Assembly (NCBI GenBank): GCA_025964115.1
Contig: JAOPZM010000245.1
Coordinates: 1-56,284, forward strand
Direction of reading: 5' to 3'
DNA from: Solirubrobacterales bacterium
GTDB taxonomy: Bacteria > Actinomycetota > Thermoleophilia > Solirubrobacterales > Solirubrobacteraceae
Length of the DNA stretch: 56,284 bases
The notes below the pieces were generated by a model. The model saw nothing but the letters and a program-made list of their open reading frames with translations, was not told where the DNA came from and did no database searches. Shown piece after piece: positions 47,469 to 56,284 of the stretch. The position numbers were made by a program, and so were the translations under genes. Every line of letters starts with the position of its first letter. The first letter of the stretch is position 1.

Positions 47469-47614
47469 GGCGAGGTGGCTGTCCTTGAGGATGCGGATGG
47501 ACTCGAGCCGACCGTGATCGAGCCGTTCACTCGAATATGTCGAGGGCAGGTCACGCGCCCGAGGGGTAGGGTTCCCACTGTTTCGTCCGGTCTGATTTCG
47601 TCAGAGAGGGAGTT

Positions 47615-48019
47615 GTGAACGACTACGAGGCGATCAGGCAGCTGTTGTACAGGTACTCGTTCTACGTCGATGCTCGGGACTACGGCAAGCTGGGCGACCT
47701 GCTCGCGCAGGCGACGTTTTCGCTGATATGGAAGACCGAGGGCATCGAGCACACCGGGATCCGCGGCGCGGATGAGATAAGGGCCTACTACTCCAACCAC
47801 CAGAAGGATCGGCGGCCGTCGCGGCACATCATCACCAACGTCGTCATCGACATCGACGACGACGGCCAATCGGCGTCGGTCTACGCCTACCTGACGTCAG
47901 TCGGGCATCCGCCAGAGCCACCGAGCGTCCTTCTCAGCGGACACTACGAGGACCGCTTTGAGAAGATCGACGGCGAGTGGCGGTTCACGGAGAAGACCTG
48001 CATCATGGACCTCCCATAA
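47615..48019 (+). CDS. SnoaL-like / NTF2-fold protein
   Basis: AIRQLLYRYSFYVDARDYGKLGDLLAQATFSLIWKTEGIEHTGIRGADEIRAYYSNHQKDRRPSRHIITNVVIDID. Confidence 0.87.
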   Translation: MNDYEAIRQLLYRYSFYVDARDYGKLGDLLAQATFSLIWKTEGIEHTGIRGADEIRAYYSNHQKDRRPSRHIITNVVIDIDDDGQSASVYAYLTSVGHPPEPPSVLLSGHYEDRFEKIDGEWRFTEKTCIMDLP

Positions 48020-48067
48020 GCGTCGGCCGTCCGCGGCCCGCCGAAGGCTTGCCAGACGGCTCCGGAG

Positions 48068-48525
48068 CTAGCCACCGAGCGTCCGCGTGTCACTGAATTC
48101 GAGGTACAGGTTGCGCTCGGCGAATAGCCACGTTCCGGCCTTCTTCACGAAGGAGTCGAGGTAGCGGAGGTAGGCGAGCATGATCTTGGGCTCGCCGTCC
48201 GAAGAGAAGACGTGGTGGGCAATGCAGCAGGCCTCGCCCGTGGCTCGGTCGCCGTCGAGGGTCACGGTGCTCTGCCCGTTGAAGTGCATCGTGACCTCGT
48301 ACTGTTTCAGAGCCGCGAAGACGGGGGTCAGCGCCTCTCGGCCATTGAGGTCTTCCGTGGGCTCGGTGCCCACGCCGTTCATGTAAACGAGGAAATGCGT
48401 GTCCTCGGTGAAGAGGGCCTTCTGCGCCTCCGCCTCGCGACGGTCGGCGCAGTGAGCGTACGCGTCCACCAGCTCGCGAATCGCGAGGCGGTCGCCTCCT
48501 CGGGTGAGATCGCTGCGTGCTCCAT
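48068..48525 (-). pseudogene. SnoaL-like / NTF2-fold gene with apparent 1-nt frameshift near its 5' end
   Basis: LAIRELVDAYAHCADRREAEAQKALFTEDTHFLVYMN... lacks a good in-frame start; the ATG with AAAGGA RBS at 48525 reads MEHAAISPEE in another frame and joins it at about 48495-48500. Confidence 0.6.
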
Positions 48526-48573
48526 GACGTCCTTTCTTGCGCGTGGCCTTGGGCTGCGATGGGATTTCTGCGG

Positions 48574-50469
48574 CTAGGTCGCGTCTGGTTTGGCTTGGGA
48601 GGGGCGCCCCGTCTGGAGTTCCCGGTCGAGTCTGATCGCGGCGCTGATCAGCGCGAGGTGTGTGAAGGCTTGTGGGAAGTTGCCGAGCAGCTCGCCGCTC
48701 GAGCCGATCTGCTCCGAGTACAGCCCGAGGTGGTTTGCGTAGGTGAGCATCTTCTCGAACGCGAGCTGGGCGTCCTCGAGGTAGCCGGCCCGCGCGAGGC
48801 ACTCGACGTACCAGAAGCTGCACATCGAGAACGTCCCCTCGTCGCCGTCGATCCCGTCCGGAGCTGCCGCGGGGTCGTAGCGGTAGACGAGGCTGTCGGA
48901 GACCAGCTCGCTGCCGATCGCGCGGAGCGTCGATAGCCAACGCGGGTCGGTGGGTGCGATGAAGTGAACGAGCGGCATCAGCAGGATCGACGCGTCGAGC
49001 ACGTCGGAGCCCTCGGCCTGGACGAACGCCTGCCTGCGCTCGCTCCATCCGCGCGCCATGATCCAGGCGAAGATGTCGTCGCGTACCCGCGTCCAGCGCG
49101 CGAGGTCCGCCGGGAGCGCGCGATTCGTCGCGATTCTCATCGCGCGGTCGATCGCGACCCAGCACATCAGGCGTGAGTGCGTGAAGCGCTTGCGACCGCC
49201 GCGGGTCTCCCAGATGCCGTCGTCTGGCTCCTGCCAGTGCTCGCAGACCCAGTCAACGAGCGGCACCAGGTTCATCCAGTCGTCGTAGGCGATCAGCTCG
49301 CCGCGACCCTGAAGCGCCTGCCGCTCGGCCAGGTAGATCGAGTCGAGTAGCTCGCCGTAGACGTCGAGCTGCAACTGGCTCGCCGCGCCGTTGCCGATCC
49401 TGACCGGGCGCGACCCACGATAGCCCTCAAGGTGCCCGAGCTCGAGCTCAGTCAAGCAACGCTCGCCGTCGATCCGGTACATGACGTCGAGTGGGCTGCC
49501 GCCGGTCGGCGCCGCGGCCGCGCTTGAGATCTTGCGGCGGAAGCCGTTGAACGCGACCGCCTCCGCGGCAAATCCAAGCCGGGACAGCGCGAATATGGAG
49601 AAGGCGAAGTCGCGCAACCACGCGTAGCGGTAGTCCCAGTTTCGGGTCCCGCCGATTCGCTCGGGCAGGCTCGCGGTCGGGGCGGCCACGATCGCGCCGC
49701 TCGGCTCGTATGAGAGGAGCTTGAGCGTCAGCGCTGAGCGATCCACTATCTCGCGCCAGCGGCCCTGATACGAGGACTGGCGAAGCCACCCGCGCCAGAA
49801 CCTCACAGTTTCGTCGCCTAGCCGCTCGGCGTCCCGCGCGCCGAGCAGCACCGCCCGATCGCCAGCCTGAAGGACGAACGTCAGCCGCTCTCCCGCCGCG
49901 AGCTCGAACTCAGCCGTGGCTCCGGCGGAAGTTGCCTCCAGCGCGAGCGGCGAGCCGAGGGCAAGAGCGTCGCCCTGCGCGCGAAAGACGGCGCCGGTCG
50001 GCTCGATCGTGACCTGCGGCTCCTGCAGGCCGTAGCCGAAGCGCGGCTCGAGCTCAAGGCGAAAGCGCAACGCGCCGCGCACCCCAACCACGCTTCGGAT
50101 GAGCCGCTGCGGGCCGCCGCCCACAGGCATGAAGTCCTGAATCTCGCTCACGCCTCCGGGAGACAGAAAGCGGGTGACCAGAACATTCGTGTCGGGTAGA
50201 TAGAGCTGCTTCGAGCGCGCGAGCGGATCCGCGGGCGCGATCCGGTAGAAGCCGCCACGCTCGCAGTCCAGCAGCGCTCCGAAGACGCTCGGCCCGTCGA
50301 ACCGCCCCGGGCAGAACCAGTCGATCGTGCCGTCGCTCCCGACCACGGCGGCGGTGTGCAGGTCGCCGATGATCCCGTGCTCGGCGATCGGCAGGTAAGC
50401 CGTCGGCGGGCCCGGCCAGCGCGTGGGCGGCAGCTCTGCCGCCATGCCGTCAGCGCCACTCGCCGCCAC
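48574..50469 (-). CDS. Glycoside hydrolase family 15 (glucoamylase/trehalase-like)
   Basis: YLPIAEHGIIGDLHTAAVVGSDGTIDWFCPGRFDGPSVFGALLD..., GGTRNWDYRYAWLRDFAFSIFAL, FSMCSFWYVECLARAGYLEDA. Confidence 0.95.
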   Translation of the reverse strand: MAASGADGMAAELPPTRWPGPPTAYLPIAEHGIIGDLHTAAVVGSDGTIDWFCPGRFDGPSVFGALLDCERGGFYRIAPADPLARSKQLYLPDTNVLVTRFLSPGGVSEIQDFMPVGGGPQRLIRSVVGVRGALRFRLELEPRFGYGLQEPQVTIEPTGAVFRAQGDALALGSPLALEATSAGATAEFELAAGERLTFVLQAGDRAVLLGARDAERLGDETVRFWRGWLRQSSYQGRWREIVDRSALTLKLLSYEPSGAIVAAPTASLPERIGGTRNWDYRYAWLRDFAFSIFALSRLGFAAEAVAFNGFRRKISSAAAAPTGGSPLDVMYRIDGERCLTELELGHLEGYRGSRPVRIGNGAASQLQLDVYGELLDSIYLAERQALQGRGELIAYDDWMNLVPLVDWVCEHWQEPDDGIWETRGGRKRFTHSRLMCWVAIDRAMRIATNRALPADLARWTRVRDDIFAWIMARGWSERRQAFVQAEGSDVLDASILLMPLVHFIAPTDPRWLSTLRAIGSELVSDSLVYRYDPAAAPDGIDGDEGTFSMCSFWYVECLARAGYLEDAQLAFEKMLTYANHLGLYSEQIGSSGELLGNFPQAFTHLALISAAIRLDRELQTGRPSQAKPDAT

Positions 50470-50521
50470 CGCTACACGCTTCCTCGCCGAAGTACACGAG
50501 CCGACCCGGGCCGCGGGTCGC

Positions 50522-51415
50522 TCAACCGGCCGTCACCTTGCGGTAACTCCCGTCCCGAAACTCTTCGGGGAGCCCTGGATGCGAAGGAGCCCAACCGAGC
50601 TCTGCCCGAGCCTTGGCCGCGACGGTTCCCTGGTCGAGTAGCAGGACTTCGGCGAAATAGTCGCCCAAGCGTGCCTTGGCCTCATCATCGGAACCGGGCA
50701 CCGCTCCTGGAGCGCCCGCTGCGACAGCGGCCGCCTCGGTCAGCTCCGCGACCGTCGGGTTTTGTCCGTCGCCGATGAGATAACGGCCGCGGGCCGAGTC
50801 GTGCTCCAGAATGAGACGGAAGAAATTCGCCAGATCCGCGACATGGACCGTCGACCAATGCTGCTGTCCGGAGCCGAGCATGATCAGATTGCCGGCCTCG
50901 TCTCGGGGTGATCCGAGGACCAGTCCCGGAATCCCTCCTGCGCCGTCGCCGTAGGCGACGCCTGGAGCGATCAAGACTCCGCGCATGTCTGGGGCAGCGA
51001 GCACTCGCCGCTCGATCGGCTCCTTCCATGCCACCAGCGGAGGCGAGTCGATTGGTGACTCCTCGCTGACCGAGGGGTTGTCTCCGTAGATCCACAAACC
51101 GCTGATTTGAAGGTAGGGCTTGCCGGAGCCGGCGAACGCCTCTATCGCCGCGTCGGCGACCGCGGAATCCAGGTCTGCGCTCGTGGCGTCACCGGGACTC
51201 GCTGTGTGGATGGCAGCGTCCGCATCGCGCAGCACCCCCACGACCGCCGCTCGGTCGTAGAGGTCGACCACGGTCGGCGTGGCGCCGCGGTCGGCGAGGA
51301 TCTCGGCCTTGGAGGCATCGCGGACGAATGCCGTCACCTCGTGGCCGTGCTCTTGCAACTCCGTCAGAACGTGAGATCCGATGAACCCTGTTGCACCGGT
51401 CAGTGCGACTTTCAT
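50522..51415 (-). CDS. NAD-dependent epimerase / extended SDR-family protein
   Basis: MKVALTGATGFIGSHVLTELQEHGHEVTAFVRDASKAEILADRGATPTVVDLYD Rossmann start. Confidence 0.92.
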   Translation of the reverse strand: MKVALTGATGFIGSHVLTELQEHGHEVTAFVRDASKAEILADRGATPTVVDLYDRAAVVGVLRDADAAIHTASPGDATSADLDSAVADAAIEAFAGSGKPYLQISGLWIYGDNPSVSEESPIDSPPLVAWKEPIERRVLAAPDMRGVLIAPGVAYGDGAGGIPGLVLGSPRDEAGNLIMLGSGQQHWSTVHVADLANFFRLILEHDSARGRYLIGDGQNPTVAELTEAAAVAAGAPGAVPGSDDEAKARLGDYFAEVLLLDQGTVAAKARAELGWAPSHPGLPEEFRDGSYRKVTAG

Positions 51416-51541
51416 AGCTGAACAGCCTCCTGTCCTTGCTCGCTGATTCTTTCGGTCGATGCGTGGAGAGCTGCGGCTGGTGCGCCGCCGGGCCAACCCT
51501 TGGCGTCAGCCCTGGCGCCCCAGCGCTGAGCCATCCGATCG

Positions 51542-51570
51542 AGCGTACGCGCGTAAGCGGTTCTTGTCAA
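51542..51570 (-). promoter_or_regulatory. Predicted promoter of the epimerase gene
   Basis: Minus strand TTGACA (51570-51565), 17 bp, TACGCT (51547-51542); -35 overlapped by palindrome TCAAGCG-TC-CGCTTGA (51567-51582). Confidence 0.6.
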
Positions 51571-51582
51571 GCGTCCGCTTGA
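51567..51582. promoter_or_regulatory. Palindrome TCAAGCGTCCGCTTGA, candidate TetR operator
   Basis: 7-bp perfect arms, 2-bp spacer, overlapping a -35; TetR gene adjacent. Confidence 0.55.
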
Positions 51583-51621
51583 ATTGTTTGCTGTGCGGGC
51601 AAATCTGGGCCGCTCTGCGAG

Positions 51622-52251
51622 TCAGCCCGAGCCTGCGGCGCGAAATGCTCCGGCAAGTATCGGTACCAGCAGTCGCTCGATGTGCTTCTGGGACTTGTTA
51701 CTCAGCTCGTCAGCCACCGGTGCCAGCACCAGCCAGTTGATCAATCCGGCCACGCAGCGGGTGCGAAAGATCAACTCTTGATCGTTCGCACCGTGAAGGT
51801 TGGCCTTGAGCACCCGAAGGACCGTGCCACGAATCTGCTCGAACCTGACATCGAGTCGACCCGACCCCTCCGGAGGGTCGATCCCGGCTCTCGCCACGAT
51901 TCGCATCACGGCAAGATCGCGGCCTCCCGCGACCAGCGAGCCGATCAATGGGCGCGCAAAGGCTGCCGCCAATGCCTCAAGCGTGGAGTCGGGATCGAGT
52001 GCGCTCACAGCCTCCTCTTGGGCGTTGAGGTAGCGCTCCAGCGCATCCTCGATCGCCGCGTCAAACAGCGACCTGAGCGAGCCGAAGTGGTAGCTCACCG
52101 CCGCGACGTTCGCGTCCGCGGCGTCCGTCAGCTCCCGGAGGGTCACGCCGTCCTCGCCGCGTTCCGACAGCAGCTCGAGCGCGGCATCCATCAGTCGCGC
52201 GCGCGTCCGCAGGCCCACCTCGCGACGCTGGTCGGGTCCCGCCGATTGCAT
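51622..52251 (-). CDS. TetR-family transcriptional regulator
   Basis: TRARLMDAALELLSERGEDGVTLRELTDAADANVAAVSYHFGSLRSLFDAAIEDAL. Confidence 0.93.
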   Translation of the reverse strand: MQSAGPDQRREVGLRTRARLMDAALELLSERGEDGVTLRELTDAADANVAAVSYHFGSLRSLFDAAIEDALERYLNAQEEAVSALDPDSTLEALAAAFARPLIGSLVAGGRDLAVMRIVARAGIDPPEGSGRLDVRFEQIRGTVLRVLKANLHGANDQELIFRTRCVAGLINWLVLAPVADELSNKSQKHIERLLVPILAGAFRAAGSG

Positions 52252-52454
52252 CGCAACTTATTCAATCAGATGCTTGAGACAGCAGTCCCAGCAAGAGGTC
52301 GCCGTGCGCAGCTGACGACCGCGGAAAGGCTGATACCCCTTCACCCGAAGGTAGCCCGCGAGCAGCCCGGTCGTGGTAGCGGGACCAGTCGGCGCATCAG
52401 CTCGAACGGCCCGGCTCTGATCAGGCCACGCTCCTCGGAGCGGCGGGGCCGCCG

Positions 52455-53687
52455 TTATCCCCGGGCCTCGAGCCACTCCCGATAGCGGCCGAGCGCACGA
52501 CGCTGCGCGCGCTGGTCGCAAACGAACGCATGCAGTGCGTGGGTTCCGCCCGTGGGGTCCTGATCGCGCGTGATGCGGCGCATCTGATGGCGTACCAGCG
52601 CCATGCTCGCGGCGGACGCGAGCGTCTTGTCCCGCCAGTTGACCTGCTTCAGCCGCGCGGTCGCCTCGCGCCCCGCCGACCAGCGGTTCGGCAGGTCTGG
52701 CGTGACCGCTATCGCTGTGCCCATGCCGACGAGCGCGACCCCGCTTGCAAGCACCTCTTCGGCAGTCTCGCGGCGCGTGATCCCACCGGTCAGCATCAAC
52801 GGCAGCTGGCTGTTCTTTGCGAGCTCGGCGGCGAGCTCCAGGAAGTAGGCCTCCCGGGCCACGGTGCGAGCGTCGGCGGGCCGGCCCGCCATCGCCGGGC
52901 TCTCGTAGCTGCCGCCGGAGAGCTCCACCAGATCGATTCCGAGCGGCTCGAGCATCGCGATCACGCGGGCCGCGTCCTCGGCGTCGAACCCGCCGCGTTG
53001 AAAGTCGGCCGAGTTGAGCTTGACGGCGACCGCGAACGACGAGCGGACGGCGCCGCGAATCGCGCGGACGACGTCGAGCAGAAACCGCGCACGATTCTCG
53101 AGCGTTCCACCCCATCGATCCTCGCGCTGGTTGACGAGCGGCGAGAGGAACTGCGAGAGCAGATAGCCATGCGCCGCATGCACCTCGACCCCGTCGAAAC
53201 CGGCCCGCTCGGCGAGACCAGCGGTTCTCGCGAACCGCTCCGTGGTCTCCTCGATCTGCTTCTTGGTCATCGCAACCGGCTGCCCGAAGCGCTTGCTGTG
53301 CCTCCCGAGCTCGACCGCGACCGCCGATGGTGCCCAGACCACCCCGGGCATCCGCGCCTGCACCTGCCGGCCAGGGTGGCTGATCTGCATCCACACGGCG
53401 GCGCCGCCGGCCTTGCCTGCCTCTGCCCATCGCGTGAACGACTCGAGCGGCGCCCGATCGTCGAGCACGACCCCGGCTGGTCCGGTCAATGCCTCAGCGT
53501 GCACCATCACGTTCCCGGTGATGAGAAGACCTGCTCCGCCCGCTCCCCATCGGCGATACAGCGAGATCAGCCGCTCGTCGGGAAGCTGCGCGCTGCCGGC
53601 CATGTTCTCCTCCATCGCCGCCTTCGCGATCCGGTTTTGGAGCGTCGTCCCGGATCGCAGCACCAACGGAGAGAAGAGTTGTGACAT
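52455..53687 (-). CDS. NADH:flavin oxidoreductase / Old Yellow Enzyme family
   Basis: LFSPLVLRSGTTLQNRIAKAAMEENMAG, MQISHPGRQ, GFDGVEVHAAHGYLLSQFLSPLVNQREDRWGGTLENRARFLLDVVRAIR. Confidence 0.95.
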   Translation of the reverse strand: MSQLFSPLVLRSGTTLQNRIAKAAMEENMAGSAQLPDERLISLYRRWGAGGAGLLITGNVMVHAEALTGPAGVVLDDRAPLESFTRWAEAGKAGGAAVWMQISHPGRQVQARMPGVVWAPSAVAVELGRHSKRFGQPVAMTKKQIEETTERFARTAGLAERAGFDGVEVHAAHGYLLSQFLSPLVNQREDRWGGTLENRARFLLDVVRAIRGAVRSSFAVAVKLNSADFQRGGFDAEDAARVIAMLEPLGIDLVELSGGSYESPAMAGRPADARTVAREAYFLELAAELAKNSQLPLMLTGGITRRETAEEVLASGVALVGMGTAIAVTPDLPNRWSAGREATARLKQVNWRDKTLASAASMALVRHQMRRITRDQDPTGGTHALHAFVCDQRAQRRALGRYREWLEARG

Positions 53688-53714
53688 CGAAAGCACCGCC
53701 TGAATGTCGACTAC

Positions 53715-53735
53715 AATGTGAGCGGCGCTCACATT
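53715..53735. promoter_or_regulatory. Perfect 21-bp palindrome AATGTGAGCG-G-CGCTCACATT, candidate TetR operator
   Basis: 10-bp perfect arms in the divergent OYE/TetR intergenic region. Confidence 0.7.
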
Positions 53736-53760
53736 AGCGGTTCGGAGTAAGCGCTGTCAA
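53731..53760 (-). promoter_or_regulatory. Predicted promoter of the OYE gene
   Basis: Minus strand TTGACA (53760-53755), 18 bp, TAATGT (53736-53731), the -10 overlapping the palindrome. Confidence 0.6.
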
Positions 53761-53774
53761 CATCAATCGGATCG

Positions 53775-54359
53775 ATGCCCCCAGCGAACGCGACCTATCA
53801 CCACGGCGATCTACGCGCGACGTGCGTGAGCGCGGCACTGGAACTGCTGGAGGAGGGCGGCGCGACGGCGTTGTCGCTACGCGCGGTCGCGCGCCGCGCA
53901 GGGGTTTCTCCGGCGGCTCCCTACAGGCATTACGCTGATCGCGAAGCGCTCGTCTCGGCGGTCGCAGCGGTCGGCTACCGCGAGCTGGCCGAACGCCTCG
54001 CGGCCGCGCACCCCGCGCCGTCTACCCCTGAGCAGTTGGCGAGTGTTGGGGTCGCGTACGTCGAGTTCGCCCTCGATCAGCCCGCCTTGTTCCGGATGAT
54101 GTTCGGAGAGCCGTGCGACCGGGACAACGACGAGCGCGTGGCCGCGACCGCGGCGGTATCGCTGTACCTCCGCGAGATCGTCGCGCGATGCTTCCCGCAA
54201 GCCGACGCCGAGGCGCTGGCACCGGCGATCTGGGCGCTCGTCCACGGGCTCGCGTTCCTGCACCTGGACGGCAAGCTCGACGCCCCCACACAGTCGACGG
54301 TGGCCGACCGAGTCACCGCCGCGATCCAGGGGCTCCTGAGCGCGACCGCCCGCGACTGA
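53775..54359 (+). CDS. TetR/AcrR-family regulator
   Basis: YHHGDLRATCVSAALELLEEGGATALSLRAVARRAGVSPAAPYRHYADREALVSAVAAVGYRELAERL. Confidence 0.95.
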   Translation: MPPANATYHHGDLRATCVSAALELLEEGGATALSLRAVARRAGVSPAAPYRHYADREALVSAVAAVGYRELAERLAAAHPAPSTPEQLASVGVAYVEFALDQPALFRMMFGEPCDRDNDERVAATAAVSLYLREIVARCFPQADAEALAPAIWALVHGLAFLHLDGKLDAPTQSTVADRVTAAIQGLLSATARD

Positions 54360-54441
54360 CGTTCGGGGCCGGCCACGATGACGCGCCAACTTCGCCGGCG
54401 TGCCGCCGGTCCGACGCCCTTGCGTTGACGGATGGCGACCT

Positions 54442-55041
54442 TCAACGGCTCCGGGCCGTGGCGCGGTAGTCGATCGCGCGGAAACATCCGTGGACGTGGT
54501 CGTTGACCACGCCGACGTTCTGCATGAACGCGTACACGCTCGTGGGCCCGATGAAGCGGTAGCCCTGAGACTTCAACTGCTTTGCGAACGCCTCGGCCTG
54601 CGGCGTCGTCTTGGGCAGGTCGGCGACGGATCGGGGTGCCCGCTTGCGGGTGATCTCGTAGGACTTCGCGAGCGCCACGAGGTTCGGCGACGCGGACGCC
54701 ATTACGAGCGCGTTGTCGACGGTGGCCTGGATCTTGCCGCGGTTGCGGATGATCGAGGCGTCCTCCGTCAGCCGGTCGACGTCGCCCTCGGTCATCGCGG
54801 CGACCTTGGCGACGTCGAAGCCTCGGAACGCCGTCCGGAACGCGTCCCGCTTGCCGAACACGATCGACCAGCTTAGCCCGACCTCGAACACCCCCAGGGT
54901 GAGCGCCTCGAACATCGCCGACTCGTGGTAGGTACGGGTACCCCAGACCTCATCGTGGTAGCGGCCGAACGCTGTATCGCCCGCCCCGGCCCAGGCGCAG
55001 CGTGGCTTGCCGTGGTAGCCGATGATCACGTCGCTGCTCAT
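54442..55041 (-). CDS. tag: DNA-3-methyladenine glycosylase I
   Basis: PRCAWAGAGDTAFGRYHDEVWGTRTYHESAMFEALTLGVFEVGLSWSIVFGKRDAFRTAFRGFD...SYGFIGPTSVYAFMQNVGVVNDH-like C-terminus. Confidence 0.93.
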   Translation of the reverse strand: MSSDVIIGYHGKPRCAWAGAGDTAFGRYHDEVWGTRTYHESAMFEALTLGVFEVGLSWSIVFGKRDAFRTAFRGFDVAKVAAMTEGDVDRLTEDASIIRNRGKIQATVDNALVMASASPNLVALAKSYEITRKRAPRSVADLPKTTPQAEAFAKQLKSQGYRFIGPTSVYAFMQNVGVVNDHVHGCFRAIDYRATARSR

Positions 55042-55045
55042 TCGT

Positions 55046-55324
55046 TCATCCAGCCTCTATCGCCCCGATCAGCAACAGAGCTCTCGTCATCAGGGACGCC
55101 GCCTCGGCGGGAGCCACGCCCGCGAAGACCGCGACGTCGGCGGCCCCCCCGAGAAGACCTCGCCCTCGGCCCGAAGCAGCAGCGGCCCTGATCTCGGCGC
55201 TGGCGGCCTCCTCGACCGCATCGCGCAGTCCGCCGATGAGCGCGTCGCCGAATAGGTTCAGCGGCGGGCTGTCGATGATGATCTCACCGAGGCCACCGTC
55301 TTGTGCGAAGGTCGCGAGCGACAT
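55046..55324 (-). pseudogene. Truncated enoyl-CoA hydratase with compensating internal frameshifts
   Basis: Reads MSLATFAQDGGLGEIIIDSPPLNLFGDALIGGLRDAVEEAASAEIRA, then the ECH signature LLLRAEGEVFSGG in a shifted frame, then ADVAVFAGVAPAEAASLMTRALLLIGAIEAG* and stops. Confidence 0.7.
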
Positions 55325-55755
55325 CAGCCGTCCGCCTTGGCCGCCAGTTCGGCTCGGGCCGCCCGTACGAGATCGGCGCCCGTGTTGGCGTGTCCCGCGA
55401 CGCCCCAACCCCCTTCCGGCGACTCGGTGAGCAGGACCCAAGTCCGCTCCCCCAGACCGGGGTCGCCTGCGGCGGACGCCACGATCTCGGTCAGCTCTTT
55501 CACCACCCCGAGCTGCTTGTCGCGGTCGAGCACGCCCGCGGGCGTCAGGACCTGCACGCGCACGTAGTTGGTCTCGCCGTTCACGTTCGCGATCGCGCTC
55601 GCGGGAAGCTCGTGGATGAACGCCGCCGTGTTGTTCCGGAACAGCGGGAGGTCGGGCACCTGCTCCCAGCGCATCACCGCGCTCGCCAGGTTCTGCGCGA
55701 GCGTGTGCTTGTCGGCGAAGGTCCCGTCCGCGGCATAGACGTCGATCATCGGCAT
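55324..55755 (-). CDS. Tautomerase-family protein
   Basis: MPMIDVYAADGTFADKHTLAQNLASAVMRWEQVPDLPLFRNNTAAFIHELPASAIANVNGETNYVRVQVLTPAGVLDRDKQLGVVKELTEIVASAAGDP. Confidence 0.8.
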   Translation of the reverse strand: MPMIDVYAADGTFADKHTLAQNLASAVMRWEQVPDLPLFRNNTAAFIHELPASAIANVNGETNYVRVQVLTPAGVLDRDKQLGVVKELTEIVASAAGDPGLGERTWVLLTESPEGGWGVAGHANTGADLVRAARAELAAKADG

Positions 55756-55757
55756 GG

Positions 55758-56284
55758 CTAGGAACCCTGACCCGCGGCCAGCGCGATCAGCCCGACGACC
55801 TCCGCAGGATGGGAGACCATCGCGAGATGGCCAGCGGGGACCTCGATCGTGTGCGCCCCCATGCGCTGGGCGAACATGCGCTCGGCATCCGGCGGGAGCG
55901 CTTCGTCGTTGGTCGCGACGAGGTACCACGAGGGCTGTGACTTCCACGCGGGCGTGCCCATCACGTCCTCGAACGTGCTCATCGAGAGGCCCTGCTGGAC
56001 CGCGTACAGGACCTTTGCGTCGGCCGGATCGAGGCCGCTCGCGAAGTGGTTGACGAAGTCGTCCTCGGGTATCCAGCCGAAGCCCTGCTCGTCGACTATC
56101 AGGTGTGCCAACGAGGGCGTCGGCGGCCCGCCGCCGAGCAGGGCGCCGAGCGACTCGCCCTCCTCGAGCCCGAACGCGGCTACGTAGACCAGGCCTGCCA
56201 CGTTCGGCGCGTCGGTGCCGAGCGCGGTCATCACCTGGCCGCCGTATGAGTGGCCGGCGACGATCGTCGGCCCGGACTGCCGCG
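55758..56284 (-). CDS. Alpha/beta hydrolase, N-terminus cut by window edge
   Basis: Minus strand from edge reads RQSGPTIVAGHSYGGQVMTALGTDAPNVAGLVYVAAFG...PPDAERMFAQRMGAHTIEVPAGHLAMVSHPAEVVGLI; nucleophile elbow GHSYGG and C-terminal GHLAM His. Confidence 0.93.
   Translation of the reverse strand, partial: RQSGPTIVAGHSYGGQVMTALGTDAPNVAGLVYVAAFGLEEGESLGALLGGGPPTPSLAHLIVDEQGFGWIPEDDFVNHFASGLDPADAKVLYAVQQGLSMSTFEDVMGTPAWKSQPSWYLVATNDEALPPDAERMFAQRMGAHTIEVPAGHLAMVSHPAEVVGLIALAAGQGS

Noticed and set aside
1-56284. CRISPR arrays, tRNA/rRNA genes, integrases, phage or toxin-antitoxin modules
   Set aside because: Scanned by eye; no regularly spaced repeats, no cloverleaf or rRNA signatures and no mobile-element proteins were recognised.

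Overview
GC-rich actinobacterial chromosomal DNA; gene content suggests Thermoleophilia/Solirubrobacterales, but that placement is only an inference. Coding density is high. I saw no tRNA or rRNA gene, CRISPR array, intact transposon or prophage. The window is mostly accessory metabolism: three AcpA/phospholipase-C-type secreted phosphoesterases, a phosphoribosyltransferase-erythromycin esterase fusion, enoyl-CoA hydratases, WS/DGAT, acyl-CoA dehydrogenase, LLM flavin oxidoreductases, a P450, an OYE and a GH15. Three parts stand out. (1) A complete glycerol/dihydroxyacetone uptake and phosphorylation module: glpF-dhaK-dhaL-EI on the minus strand, converging on an overlapping DhaM(EIIA)-HPr pair on the plus strand, with a divergent IclR regulator. 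(2) A three-gene histidine kinase / response regulator / REC-PAS-GGDEF-EAL operon with a folded, unassigned element in its leader, plus a second large GGDEF-EAL protein. (3) Several gene remnants or frame disruptions: a truncated FMN reductase, a truncated enoyl-CoA hydratase with compensating frameshifts, and a frameshifted SnoaL-like gene. Several near-consensus promoters overlap or abut perfect palindromes that look like operators for the adjacent TetR, HxlR and IclR regulators. Everything was read by eye; no database search was run.
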